Source: Clostridia bacterium
GTDB taxonomy: Bacteria; Bacillota; Clostridia; Oscillospirales; CAG-272
Assembly: GCA_017517745.1 (NCBI GenBank)
Contig: JAFWYJ010000021.1
Span: 1-36,363, forward strand
Direction: 5' to 3'
Length of the DNA stretch: 36,363 bases
A program made the position numbers and the translations under genes. The notes below the pieces were generated by a model. That model ran no database searches. It had not been told where the DNA came from and saw only the letters and a program-made list of their open reading frames with translations. Positions 23,392 to 32,153 of this stretch are shown one piece after another. The number at the start of each line of letters is the position of its first letter. The stretch's first letter is position 1.

Positions 23392-24186
23392 ATGAAGGTT
23401 CGTTATTTCCCGGGATGCACTTTGAAGAACCGAGCGAAGGATCTGGATACCTACGCGTACAGATCCGCCGAGGCTCTGGGGATCACTCCGGAAGAAATTG
23501 AAAATTGGCAGTGCTGCGGCGGTGTCTTTACCACCGCTCGGGACGAGGTGGCAACCAAGCTTGCTTCGGTTCGCGCGCTGAAGGACGCGAGTGACAGCAA
23601 CCTCCCCCTCGTAACGGTTTGCTCCGCTTGTCACAACGTGATCAAGCAAACGAATCACGCGATGCAAACGAACAAGGAATTCTCCGACAAGGTCAACCGC
23701 TATCTGGAAGCCGACGGCGGCTACAACGGCGAGGCAGAGGTCTATCATTACCTCGAAATGCTGCGCGACCTCGTTGGCTTTGAAAAGGTAAAGGAACGGG
23801 TTGTGAACAGCTTGAAGGGCAAGAAGATCGCGGCATATTACGGTTGCCTGCTTCTCCGCCCCCACAAAGTGATGCGCATGGACGATCCCGAAAACCCCAC
23901 CGTCATGGAGGATCTCCTCCGTGCGCTTGGCGCGGACGCGGTGGTATATGCCAGAAGAAACGAGTGCTGCGGCGGATACATTTCGGTGGAAAGCCCGGAC
24001 GCCGCCAAGAAAAACGCGAATGCCATTTTGGAAAATGCAAAGGCAGCGGGTGCCGAGATGATCATCACAGCTTGTCCGCTTTGCAAATACAACCTTGTGA
24101 AAAACGGCGCGGATATTCCCGTTGTTTATTTCACCGAGCTTCTCGCAGAAGCTTTGGGGGTGAAGGGAGAGCCCAATGAAACATAA
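23392..24186 (+). CDS. hdrB: Heterodisulfide reductase-like subunit B
   Basis: A 264-residue protein with two complete CCG domains: Cys9-x31-Cys41-Cys42-x34-Cys77-x2-Cys80 and Cys152-x39-Cys192-Cys193-x34-Cys228-x2-Cys231. In methanogen HdrB these motifs bind two noncubane [4Fe-4S] clusters that split disulfides. With all ten cysteines present the clusters should form. This organism shows no methanogenesis genes here, so the substrate is not CoM-S-S-CoB; in Hdr-Flox complexes the HdrB end passes electrons to a high-potential acceptor. GGAGG is seven bases before the ATG. It overlaps hdrC by 11 bases. Confidence 0.92.
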   Translation: MKVRYFPGCTLKNRAKDLDTYAYRSAEALGITPEEIENWQCCGGVFTTARDEVATKLASVRALKDASDSNLPLVTVCSACHNVIKQTNHAMQTNKEFSDKVNRYLEADGGYNGEAEVYHYLEMLRDLVGFEKVKERVVNSLKGKKIAAYYGCLLLRPHKVMRMDDPENPTVMEDLLRALGADAVVYARRNECCGGYISVESPDAAKKNANAILENAKAAGAEMIITACPLCKYNLVKNGADIPVVYFTELLAEALGVKGEPNET

Positions 24187-24565
24187 CAACGATCTTCGCG
24201 AAGAGATCCTCCGCATGAGCGGTGTGGACACTGCCAAGTGCATGAAGTGCGGCAAATGCTCCGCCACCTGCCCTGCCTACGATGAAATGGAATATCATCC
24301 GCATCAATTCGTGGGAATGGTGGAGATCGGAGAGATCGAACCGCTTCTCTCTTCGGAGTCGCTCTACAAATGCCTCTCCTGCTTCGCTTGCGTCGACAGA
24401 TGTCCCAGAGGCGTGGCGCCCGCAAAGGTGGTGGAAGCCGTTCGCCTGACCGCAATCAGACGCCAAGGCGCGAACCACATGACCGCCAACGACGTCCCGC
24501 TGATCTTGGAAACGGATACACCCCCACAGCTTCTCGTAAGCGCTTTCAGAAAATACACCAAGTAA
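24176..24565 (+). CDS. hdrC: Heterodisulfide reductase-like subunit C
   Basis: A 129-residue electron-transfer protein with two [4Fe-4S] sites: Cys22/25/28/32 (CMKCGKCSATCP) and Cys66/69/72/76 (CLSCFACVDRCP). It relays electrons between HdrA and HdrB. Its start lies inside hdrB, and it is followed after 15 bases by hdrA. No membrane segment is seen, so the complex is of the soluble HdrABC type, not the HdrDE type. Confidence 0.92.
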   Translation: MKHNNDLREEILRMSGVDTAKCMKCGKCSATCPAYDEMEYHPHQFVGMVEIGEIEPLLSSESLYKCLSCFACVDRCPRGVAPAKVVEAVRLTAIRRQGANHMTANDVPLILETDTPPQLLVSAFRKYTK

Positions 24566-24580
24566 AGGAGGAAAAGACAC

Positions 24581-26575
24581 GTGCAAAGAGTTGGAGTTTT
24601 TGTGTGTTGGTGCGGAAGCAATATTGCCGGTACGGTTGACGTGCAGGCAGTCTCCGAGGCTCTCAAAAACGAGCCCGGCGTGGTCTTTTCCGCCAATTAT
24701 CAATATATGTGCTCTCAGGCGGGTCAGGAAATGATCAAGACCGCCGTCAAGGAACACCACTTGACGGGAATCGTCGTCTGCTCCTGCTCCCCCCGCATGC
24801 ATGAGGCGACCTTCCGCAAAACGGCTGTCGCGGCAGGGCTGAACCCTTACATGGTTGAGATCGCCAATATCCGCGAGCAATGCTCCTGGGTACATAAAGA
24901 CGTGACGGCAGGCACCGAGAAGGCAATCATTCTCGGCAAGGCGGCAATCGCGAAGGTCAACCTCAACACGCCTCTGACGCCCGGTGAGTCTCCCGTCACC
25001 AAGCGCGCCCTTGTCATCGGCGGCGGTATCGCGGGGATCCAGACGGCTCTGGATATTGCCGATGCGGGTTTCCCCGTCGACGTCGTCGAAAAGCAGCCCA
25101 CCATCGGCGGCAAGATGGCACAGCTCGACAAAACCTTTCCCACGCTGGACTGCGCAGCTTGTATTCTGACGCCCAAGATGGTGGACGTTGCGCAGAATGA
25201 CAAGATCCGCATCTTTTCTTACAGCGAAGTGACCGACGTCCGAGGATTTGTCGGAAACTTTGACGTCACCATCAAGAAAAAAGCAAGATTCGTCAAGGAA
25301 GACGTTTGTACCGGATGCGGCGCGTGTGTCGAAAAATGTCCGATGAAGAAGATCCCAAACGAATTCAACCTCGGCATGGACAACCGTCACGCAATCTATA
25401 TTCCCTTCGCACAGGCTGTGCCAAAGGTCGCGACCATTGATCCCGATGCCTGCAATATGCTCAAAAACGGCAAATGCGGAATCTGCTCAAAGGTCTGCGC
25501 GGCAGGCGCGATCGATTACAAGCAAAAGGATGAGATCATCGAGGAAACATACGGTGCGATCGTTGTCGCGACGGGCTTCAATCCCATCAGCATGGAGAAA
25601 TTCGACGAATATGCATACAGCCAATCCAAGGACGTCATCACGTCTCTGGAATTCGAACGTCTGACCAACGCGGCAGGACCCACTGCAGGCATGCTGGTCC
25701 GTCCCTCCGACGGAAAACATCCTCACACCCTCGTGTTCGTTCAGTGTGTGGGCTCGCGCTGTGAATCCTGTGCCGAAAAGGGCAAGGAATATTGCTCGAA
25801 GATCTGCTGTATGTATACCGCAAAGCACGCGATGCTCACAAGAGACAAATATCCCGACACCGAGGTCTACGTCTTCTACGTCGACGTCAGGACGCCCGGA
25901 AAGAACTTTGACGAGTTCTATCGCCGCGCGGTGGAGGAATACGGCGTGAAGTACGTCAAGGGCATGGTCGGCAAAATCGTGCCCGAGGGAGACAAGCTCA
26001 AGGTGCAAGCCTCTGATCTGATCGCAAACAAACAGCTTCACCTCGATGCCGATCTCGTGGTCCTCGCTGCGGCGATCGAACCCGATCACTCGGCACGGCC
26101 TCTCGCAACCATGCTGACCGCAAGCATGGATACCAACGATTTCTTCACCGAAGCACATCCCAAGCTCCGTCCCGTGGAAAGTCCCACTGCGGGAGTCTTC
26201 CTTTCGGGCACTTGCCAAGGTCCCAAAGATATTCCGGAGACCGTATCTCAGGCGGGCGCGGCGGCATCCAAGGTCATCGGTCTCTTGGTCAAGGATAAAC
26301 TCACGGGAAATCCCTGCGTCGCAATCGCGAACGAGCTGACGTGCAACGGCTGCTCGAGCTGCGAGAGAGTCTGCCCCTACGGCGCGATCTCTTATCTTGA
26401 TAAGGAATTCCGCATGCCGGACAGAACCACCAAGATCCGACGTGTGGCGTCTGTCAATCCCGCTGTCTGCCAGGGGTGCGGCGCATGTACCGTCGCTTGT
26501 CCTTCGGGCGCGATGGATCTGAACGGATTCATGAACAATCAAATCATGGCGGAGGTTGATGCAATATGCAAGTAA
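24581..26575 (+). CDS. hdrA: Heterodisulfide reductase-like subunit A, bifurcating flavoprotein
   Basis: A 664-residue flavoprotein. An N-terminal domain has cysteines at 9, 11, 44, 67, 69 and 101. The FAD-binding GGGIAG lies at 147-152, with the HdrA-specific LDCAACILTPKM (Cys191, Cys194). Ferredoxin-type motifs occur near 243-253 and 286-306, and two more at the C-terminus (Cys588 and Cys630 begin them). In bifurcating complexes this FAD splits electron pairs between ferredoxin and the HdrB branch. The start is GTG at 24581 with AAAGGAGG upstream. Its last bases overlap the next gene by ten. The domain order matches the single-HdrA form, without a fused MvhD. Confidence 0.93.
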   Translation: MQRVGVFVCWCGSNIAGTVDVQAVSEALKNEPGVVFSANYQYMCSQAGQEMIKTAVKEHHLTGIVVCSCSPRMHEATFRKTAVAAGLNPYMVEIANIREQCSWVHKDVTAGTEKAIILGKAAIAKVNLNTPLTPGESPVTKRALVIGGGIAGIQTALDIADAGFPVDVVEKQPTIGGKMAQLDKTFPTLDCAACILTPKMVDVAQNDKIRIFSYSEVTDVRGFVGNFDVTIKKKARFVKEDVCTGCGACVEKCPMKKIPNEFNLGMDNRHAIYIPFAQAVPKVATIDPDACNMLKNGKCGICSKVCAAGAIDYKQKDEIIEETYGAIVVATGFNPISMEKFDEYAYSQSKDVITSLEFERLTNAAGPTAGMLVRPSDGKHPHTLVFVQCVGSRCESCAEKGKEYCSKICCMYTAKHAMLTRDKYPDTEVYVFYVDVRTPGKNFDEFYRRAVEEYGVKYVKGMVGKIVPEGDKLKVQASDLIANKQLHLDADLVVLAAAIEPDHSARPLATMLTASMDTNDFFTEAHPKLRPVESPTAGVFLSGTCQGPKDIPETVSQAGAAASKVIGLLVKDKLTGNPCVAIANELTCNGCSSCERVCPYGAISYLDKEFRMPDRTTKIRRVASVNPAVCQGCGACTVACPSGAMDLNGFMNNQIMAEVDAICK

Positions 26576-27000
26576 CCGAATATAAACCCTTGATCGTTGC
26601 ATTTTGTTGCAACTGGTGCTCCTACGCGGGTGCCGATCTTGCGGGAAACAACCGCCTGGCATACCCCGCCGACGTCAAGATCATCCGTGTTCCCTGCTCC
26701 TGCCGCGTGAATCCCACGTTCATTCTTCGCGCGTTCCAACGAGGCGCTGACGGCGTGATCATCTGCGGCTGCCACCCGGGTGACTGCCATTACACCTCGG
26801 GCAACTATTACACCCGTCGCCGTATGGCGACACTCTTCTCGATGCTTGACTTCCTCGGCATCGAGAGAGAACGCACCCGCGTTGAGTGGGTATCTGCGGC
26901 AGAGGGGGCTAAGTTTGCCGCAACGATGAACGAGTTTGCACAAAAGGTAGCGGCACTTGGCGAAAATAAGAGATTGGAGGATCTGAGATGCAAAAAATAA
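26566..27000 (+). CDS. mvhD: MvhD/FloxD-type iron-sulfur subunit
   Basis: A 144-residue protein of the hydrogenase delta-subunit family, which binds a [2Fe-2S] cluster and connects an electron-input module to HdrA. Conserved cysteines are Cys14/15/18, Cys44/46, Cys67/69 and Cys74, including the family stretch IICGCHPGDCHYTSGNYYT. No hydrogenase subunits (MvhA/MvhG) follow, so electrons must arrive from the NAD-binding module encoded next. It overlaps hdrA and the next gene on both sides, consistent with a fixed-stoichiometry complex. Confidence 0.9.
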   Translation: MQVTEYKPLIVAFCCNWCSYAGADLAGNNRLAYPADVKIIRVPCSCRVNPTFILRAFQRGADGVIICGCHPGDCHYTSGNYYTRRRMATLFSMLDFLGIERERTRVEWVSAAEGAKFAATMNEFAQKVAALGENKRLEDLRCKK

Positions 27001-27986
27001 CGCGTGAACAGCTGATTGATCAAGCATCCGAGCTCCTCGCGAACGGCACGGTCAGCACTGTACTCGGTTGGGGTGCGGGCGAATTTGGCTACGACGTGAC
27101 TCCGACTCTTTTCAAAACCGCGGAAGAGATGCAAAACGGCTTTGTTTTCAACGATTTCTGCGGAGCAAACTTTTCCAAATATCTCGTTTCCAAAACGAAA
27201 ACGCTTGAGGGAAAGCTTCTCGTTTTCCTCAAGCCTTGCGACACGTACAGCTTCAATCAACTCCTGACCGAGCATCGCTTCGACCGCGAAAAGGTCTATG
27301 TCGTGGGGATTCCCTGCGAAGGCATGGCTGATATCGCCAAGGTCAAGGAAATCTCGGGAGAAGGGATCTCCTCGATCGCGTCGGACGGCGACCGGATCGT
27401 GGTCACCACTCTGTACGCCGACGCGCCCGTGAAAATCGATGCGCGCAACGTGCTTGCCGAGCGTTGCATCCATTGCAAGAGCAAAAAACACGTGGCTTAC
27501 GATACACTTCTCGGCGAGGAGGGTGACGTTGTGGCATCTGCTCGCTTTGACGAGGTCACGCGACTGGAGTCCATGACGCCGGACGAACGCTTTGCCTTCT
27601 GGCAGAACGAGCTCTCCAAGTGCATCCGTTGCAACGCCTGCCGTGACGCTTGCCCTGCTTGCACTTGCGAAACGTGCGTTTTTGACAATCCGAAATCGGG
27701 CGTGGAAAACAAATCCCCCTCCAACAGCTTTGAGGAACAGATGTTTCACATCATCCGAGCCTTTCACGTCGCAGGCCGTTGCACCGACTGCGGCGAATGT
27801 GCAAGAGTTTGTCCTCAAAACATTCCGCTCCACCTGCTCAACCGCAAATTCATCAAGGACATCAATACGTTCTACGGCGAATATCAGGCGGGAGCCGAGG
27901 TCGGTTCGAGATCGCCTTTGACAGACTACACCACCGAAGATCTTGAACCGAGCGAGATTTTTGTCGGGAGGAATGAACATGCTTAA
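26988..27986 (+). CDS. Flox-type Fe-S subunit (FloxC-like, FrhB/4Fe-4S)
   Basis: A 332-residue protein. The N-terminal half resembles F420-hydrogenase beta/formate-dehydrogenase beta proteins (KPCDTYSFNQLL at 82-93, VVGIPCEGM at 105-113). Cys160/163 and then two ferredoxin sites follow: Cys212/215/218/222 (CIRCNACRDACP) and Cys265/268/271/275 (CTDCGECARVCP). Extra cysteines at 225, 227 and 230 may hold another cluster. It belongs to the input arm between the NAD-binding subunit and MvhD. Assignment as FloxC rather than FloxB follows gene order and is provisional. TTGGAGG precedes the ATG. Confidence 0.85.
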   Translation: MQKITREQLIDQASELLANGTVSTVLGWGAGEFGYDVTPTLFKTAEEMQNGFVFNDFCGANFSKYLVSKTKTLEGKLLVFLKPCDTYSFNQLLTEHRFDREKVYVVGIPCEGMADIAKVKEISGEGISSIASDGDRIVVTTLYADAPVKIDARNVLAERCIHCKSKKHVAYDTLLGEEGDVVASARFDEVTRLESMTPDERFAFWQNELSKCIRCNACRDACPACTCETCVFDNPKSGVENKSPSNSFEEQMFHIIRAFHVAGRCTDCGECARVCPQNIPLHLLNRKFIKDINTFYGEYQAGAEVGSRSPLTDYTTEDLEPSEIFVGRNEHA

Positions 27987-29007
27987 ATGCTCTCTTGACA
28001 ACGTTCAAACCCTCTTTGCCGAAATTGCAAAAGAGGCGAAGCTGTATCTGCCCATCGACAACGCGGACGGAACCGCCGTCTTTGGCGAATGGAGCCGAGG
28101 TGTCGCGTGGTCGAACGCGCTGAACACCGCAAAAAGCCCCAAGGATTTCTTCTTTCCCCAGACCGAGGATCTGATGAGATTCCGTACCGAGGGCAAAAAG
28201 ATCGAGGTCATCGACGTCAGACGTGAATCCGATGATTTCGTGGTCTTTGGCGTCCGCGCGTGCGACGTCAAAAGCTTTGACGTGCTGGACAGAGTCTTCC
28301 TCAGCGAGCCTTGCGACAGTTTTTATGCCGAGAAACGCGCGCACGGCATCATCGTTTCTCTGGCTTGCACAAGGCCCGCCGAAACCTGCTTTTGCGGCAT
28401 ATTCGGCATCCATGCGGCCGAGCCGGCGGGAGACGTCAGCGCATGGAAGACCGAAGATGCGCTCTATCTTCGCGCCAACACCGAAAAAGGAACCGCACTT
28501 GTTGCCCGTCTTTCCTCTGTTTTGGAGGAATGCTCCGACGATGCGGTAAATGCTCAGAAGGAAAGCATCGCGAAGATCATGAACAAGCTCCCCCTGAAGG
28601 ACCTTTCCACCGAAGCCTTCGGCGGCGGAAAAACGCAAGACCTCTTCCATTCTCCCGCTTGGGACGCGCTTTCTTCGGCATGTCTGGGGTGCGGCACCTG
28701 CACCTTCGTTTGTCCCACCTGTCAGTGCTATGACATCAAGGACTTCAACACCGGAAACGGTGTCATCCGTTACAGATGTTGGGATTCCTGCATGTATTCC
28801 GAGTTCACCAAAATGGCACACGGAAACAACAGACTCACACAAAAGGAGCGTTTCCGACAGAGATTTATGCACAAGCTGGTCTACTACCCCGAAAACAATG
28901 ACGGACTCTTCGGCTGTGTTGGTTGCGGCAGATGCCTCGCAAAGTGCCCGATCTCGATGAATATCGTGAAAGTAATGAAACAGATCGGAGGAAACAAAGG
29001 TGAATAA
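27979..29007 (+). CDS. Flox-type Fe-S subunit (FloxB-like; sulfhydrogenase beta/AsrA-like)
   Basis: A 342-residue protein of the HydB/AsrA type. The N-terminal region includes FGVRACDVKSF (90-100), and the C-terminal pair of [4Fe-4S] motifs is Cys235/238/241/245 (CLGCGTCTFVCP) and Cys313/316/319/323 (CVGCGRCLAKCP). The same family occurs in sulfhydrogenases, anaerobic sulfite reductase and Flox complexes. The catalytic subunits of the first two are absent here, so Flox is the best fit. I set the start at ATG 27979, seven bases after GGGAGG; the ATG at 27973 is too close. It overlaps both neighbours by eight bases. Confidence 0.86.
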   Translation: MLKCSLDNVQTLFAEIAKEAKLYLPIDNADGTAVFGEWSRGVAWSNALNTAKSPKDFFFPQTEDLMRFRTEGKKIEVIDVRRESDDFVVFGVRACDVKSFDVLDRVFLSEPCDSFYAEKRAHGIIVSLACTRPAETCFCGIFGIHAAEPAGDVSAWKTEDALYLRANTEKGTALVARLSSVLEECSDDAVNAQKESIAKIMNKLPLKDLSTEAFGGGKTQDLFHSPAWDALSSACLGCGTCTFVCPTCQCYDIKDFNTGNGVIRYRCWDSCMYSEFTKMAHGNNRLTQKERFRQRFMHKLVYYPENNDGLFGCVGCGRCLAKCPISMNIVKVMKQIGGNKGE

Positions 29008-29833
29008 CATGGGCGACACTTTGATTCCTTCTGTCGGAGTCATCACCGACGTGCGCATCGACACCCCCGATATCAAAACCTTCCGTGTGGTAACCTCAGA
29101 CGGAAAAAAGGCGTTTGATCACCGTCCGGGGCAATGCGCGATGCTCTCGATTCCCGGAGTCGGAGAGGCGATGTTCTCGATCACCTCTTCTCCCACAAAC
29201 ACCGAATATATGGAGTTCTCCATCAAGAAGTGCGGATGTGTGACCGAATGGCTCCATCAAGCAGAGGTGGGGCAGCAAATCACCATCAGAGGCCCCTACG
29301 GCACCCCCTTCCCCGTGGATGACGTGTTTGCGGGAAAGGATCTGCTCTTCATCGCGGGTGGTGTCGGATTGGCACCTTTGCGCTCTGTCATCAACTACTG
29401 CCGTCATTATCGCGACCGCTACGGAAACATCGACATCGTTTACGGCTCGCGCAGCAAGGCGGATCTGCTGGACTACCGTGAGATCATCGAAGAGTGGGCG
29501 AACGATGCGGGCGTAAAGGTCCATCTCACGATCGACAATCCTCAACCCGATTGGGACGGACACGTCGGCTTTGTTCCAAGCTACGTCAAGGAGCTTGGCT
29601 TTGACACCGACAAAACCGCAGTGCTCTGCGGTCCTCCCATCATGATCAAATTCACTCTGGAAGCGCTTGTCGCCCTCGGCTTTGACAAAAGGCAGGTCTA
29701 CACCACGCTTGAGCTTCGCATGAAGTGCGGCGTCGGCAAGTGCGGAAGATGTAACGTGGGCGCGAAGTACGTTTGCAAGGACGGTCCCGTGTTCAGATGC
29801 GACGAGCTTGAAGAGCTGCCGAGCGAATATTAA
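29000..29833 (+). CDS. Flox-type FAD/NAD(P)-binding subunit (FloxA-like; HydG/AsrB-like)
   Basis: A 277-residue ferredoxin-NADP-reductase-type module: an FAD-binding barrel with RPGQCAMLSIPG and FSITSSP, an NAD-binding fold with LFIAGGVGLAPLRSVINYC and AVLCGPPIMIKF, and a C-terminal [2Fe-2S] loop with Cys243, 248, 251, 259 and 267. It should oxidise NADH or NADPH and feed electrons into the complex. I use the GTG at 29000, eight bases after GGAGG and overlapping the previous stop; an ATG at 29009 with AAAGGTGA in front is an equal alternative. Confidence 0.9.
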   Translation: MNNMGDTLIPSVGVITDVRIDTPDIKTFRVVTSDGKKAFDHRPGQCAMLSIPGVGEAMFSITSSPTNTEYMEFSIKKCGCVTEWLHQAEVGQQITIRGPYGTPFPVDDVFAGKDLLFIAGGVGLAPLRSVINYCRHYRDRYGNIDIVYGSRSKADLLDYREIIEEWANDAGVKVHLTIDNPQPDWDGHVGFVPSYVKELGFDTDKTAVLCGPPIMIKFTLEALVALGFDKRQVYTTLELRMKCGVGKCGRCNVGAKYVCKDGPVFRCDELEELPSEY

Positions 29834-29845
29834 AGGAGAAAACCC

Positions 29846-30520
29846 ATGGAAAAGACAGTCAATATATTTCTTTTCGGCAAAAAATACGCAGTTCCCGAAA
29901 ATCTGACGATTATGACGGCGATGGAATATGCGGGCTATCAGCTCGTGCGCGGATGCGGCTGCAGAAACGGTTTTTGCGGTGCTTGCGCTACCATTTACCG
30001 CATCAAGGGCAACCGTCAGCTGCACGCTTGCCTCGCTTGTCAGACAAAGGTCGAGGACAATATGTACGTCGCAACCCTGCCCTTCTTCCCTCTCGTCAAA
30101 GAGGTCTATGATATGGAAAAGATCCCCGTCAACGAAACCGTGATGATGCAGCTCTATCCCGAGATCTATGCCTGCATCGGATGCAACGCCTGCACCAAGG
30201 TTTGTCCCCAGGGATTGAACGTCATGCAGTACGTTGCCTATGCACAGCGCGGCGAGTTTCAAAAATGCGCCGAGGAATCCTTCGACTGTGTCATGTGCGG
30301 CATTTGCTCGTCGAGATGCCCTGCAGGCATCTCTCACCCTCAGGTTGCCATGCTCGCAAGAAGAATCAACGGCAAATATCTGGCTCCCGGTTGCGCCCAT
30401 CTTGAGGAGCGTGTCAAGGAGATCAAGAACGGTGACTTCAACGAGCTGATCGAGGCTCTGATGCAAAAGCCCATCGAAGAAATGAAAGAGCTCTATCACA
30501 ACCGCGACATTGAAAAATAA
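29846..30520 (+). CDS. Ferredoxin-like fumarate reductase/succinate dehydrogenase iron-sulfur protein
   Basis: A 224-residue FrdB/SdhB-like protein. The N-terminal plant-type ferredoxin fold has Cys39, 44, 47 and 62 (CRNGFCGAC core) for a [2Fe-2S] cluster. The C-terminal dicluster domain has Cys110/113/116/120 and Cys148/151/154/158. Both C-terminal motifs keep four cysteines, so two [4Fe-4S] clusters are expected, unlike canonical SdhB with its [3Fe-4S] cluster facing the quinone site. Loss of that arrangement suits a soluble, quinone-independent enzyme. It follows the FAD/NAD subunit by 12 bases and precedes the flavoprotein by 13. Confidence 0.85.
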   Translation: MEKTVNIFLFGKKYAVPENLTIMTAMEYAGYQLVRGCGCRNGFCGACATIYRIKGNRQLHACLACQTKVEDNMYVATLPFFPLVKEVYDMEKIPVNETVMMQLYPEIYACIGCNACTKVCPQGLNVMQYVAYAQRGEFQKCAEESFDCVMCGICSSRCPAGISHPQVAMLARRINGKYLAPGCAHLEERVKEIKNGDFNELIEALMQKPIEEMKELYHNRDIEK

Positions 30521-30533
30521 GGAGAAGGCAAAC

Positions 30534-32138
30534 ATGTATTCTGAGCTGTTTCAAGAATCTCTGGCACGCGTGGAAGCGTCCAGAGAAAAAAACATTGCCC
30601 TTGATCCCATCCGCATGACGGCAGAGCAAAAGGAAACCGTGCTTGCTTCCTTCCATCCCGACTACAAGGTCGACGAATTTGCGGTCTTGACCGTCGGCCC
30701 CAACAAGGGGGACAAGGTTCCGAAGGAGCTTGCCGAAATTCTGCAGGCACACAGCCGCATTACCCCGAAGAGCGTATGCCTTGAGCATCCCGACTATGAA
30801 ACCGACGTGCTGATCATCGGCGGCGGTGGTGCGGGCGCGTCTGCCGCGATCGAAGCACACGAGGCGGGGGCGGACGTCACGGTCGTAACCAAGCTTCGTA
30901 TGGGAGATGCCAATACGATGATGGCAGAGGGCGGCATTCAGGCAGCCGACAAGCCAAATGATTCCCCCGCGATCCACTTTATCGATGCGTTCGGCGGCGG
31001 ACATTTCGCGGCAAAGAAAGAGCTGCTCAAAAAGTTGGTTTGCGACGCGCCCGAGGCCATTCAGTGGTTGAGCAATCTTGGCGTTGAGTTTGACAAGGAA
31101 GAGAACGGAACCATGGTAACCACCCATGGCGGCGGCACCTCCCGCAAGCGTATGCATGCGGCAAAGGACTATTCGGGGGCAGAGATCATGCGCACGCTTC
31201 GCGACGAAGTGATGAACCGCAAAATCCCCATCATTGATTTTACAGCGGCAATCGAGCTGATCCTCGATGAAAACGGCAACGCAGCAGGTGCGGTTCTCAT
31301 GAACATGGAAACCAAGGAGTTGCTCGTCGCAAAGGCAAAGACGGTTGTCATCGCAACCGGCGGCGCGGGAAGAATGCATTATCAGGGCTTCCCCACCTCC
31401 AATCACTACGGCGCAACCGCGGACGGTCTGGTTCTCGGCTACCGTGCAGGCGCGAAGCTTCTTTACGCCGAGACTCTGCAGTACCATCCCACCGGTGTCG
31501 CATTCCCCGAGCAGATCTTCGGCGCACTTGTGACCGAGAAGGTTCGCTCTCTCGGTGCAAAGCTGGTCAACAAGCATGGTGAAGTATTCATGCATCCGCT
31601 GGAAACCCGCGACGTGACCGCGGCTTCGATCATTCGCGAGTGCTCCGAGCGCAACAACGGCATTGATTGCAACAACGGCCACGGCGTTTGGCTCGATACG
31701 CCCATGATCGAGAAGATCGGCGGCGAGGGTACGATCATGAAGCGCATTCCCGCAATGTGGAGAATGTTTGAAAAGTACGGAATTGACATCCGATATGAGC
31801 CGATCCTCGTCTACCCCACGCTTCACTATCAAAACGGCGGCCTTGACATCACCGATGACTGCATGACCACCAACGTCAACAATCTCTTCGTTGCGGGTGA
31901 GGCGGTCGGCGGTATTCACGGCAAAAACAGACTGATGGGCAACTCACTGCTTGACATCATCGTCTTCGGCAGAAGCGCAGGCAAAAATGCAGCCGCAAAG
32001 GCAAAAAACACAAGGGTCGGCAGGCTGACGCTCGCTCACGTCGAACGATTTGAAAAGGAGCTGGCAAAGGCAGGCATCAAGACCGAAACGGTATCCCCCA
32101 AGCTTCTCCCCAACTACACCAAGCAAAACAACATTTGA
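30534..32138 (+). CDS. Fumarate reductase/succinate dehydrogenase-like flavoprotein
   Basis: A 534-residue FAD enzyme of the FrdA/SdhA/NadB superfamily. A non-canonical extension of about 88 residues precedes GGGGAG (96-101). Residues corresponding to the dicarboxylate site are present: His318 (HPTG), Arg359 (TRD, the proton-shuttle arginine), His431 (HY..GG) and Arg466 (HGKNRL). The histidine that binds FAD covalently in FrdA is Asn127, so FAD is probably non-covalent. The C-terminal capping domain of FrdA is missing. The start is ATG 30534 with GGAG upstream; the frame is open back to a TTG at 30510. No signal peptide is seen. The substrate is inferred as fumarate or a related enoate; aspartate oxidation is less likely given the context. 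Confidence 0.87.
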   Translation: MYSELFQESLARVEASREKNIALDPIRMTAEQKETVLASFHPDYKVDEFAVLTVGPNKGDKVPKELAEILQAHSRITPKSVCLEHPDYETDVLIIGGGGAGASAAIEAHEAGADVTVVTKLRMGDANTMMAEGGIQAADKPNDSPAIHFIDAFGGGHFAAKKELLKKLVCDAPEAIQWLSNLGVEFDKEENGTMVTTHGGGTSRKRMHAAKDYSGAEIMRTLRDEVMNRKIPIIDFTAAIELILDENGNAAGAVLMNMETKELLVAKAKTVVIATGGAGRMHYQGFPTSNHYGATADGLVLGYRAGAKLLYAETLQYHPTGVAFPEQIFGALVTEKVRSLGAKLVNKHGEVFMHPLETRDVTAASIIRECSERNNGIDCNNGHGVWLDTPMIEKIGGEGTIMKRIPAMWRMFEKYGIDIRYEPILVYPTLHYQNGGLDITDDCMTTNVNNLFVAGEAVGGIHGKNRLMGNSLLDIIVFGRSAGKNAAAKAKNTRVGRLTLAHVERFEKELAKAGIKTETVSPKLLPNYTKQNNI

Positions 32139-32153
32139 TAGGAGTATATAACC

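Noticed and set aside
24131-25390. A 419-codon open frame on the minus strand across hdrC/hdrA
   Set aside because: It is antisense to genes with complete cysteine motifs, has no recognisable domain or ribosome binding site, and reflects codon bias of the real genes.
23392-26575. Methanogen-type CoM-CoB heterodisulfide reductase
   Set aside because: The spoIIIA operon, murA and bacterial promoters show a bacterium; HdrABC is widely used in bacterial bifurcating complexes.
26566-29833. Ni-Fe hydrogenase or anaerobic sulfite reductase operon
   Set aside because: Subunits of both families are present, but no large catalytic subunit with Ni ligands and no siroheme subunit (AsrC) is encoded.
30438-31919. 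A 493-codon minus-strand open frame
   Set aside because: Shadow of the FrdA-like gene, whose catalytic motifs are intact on the plus strand.
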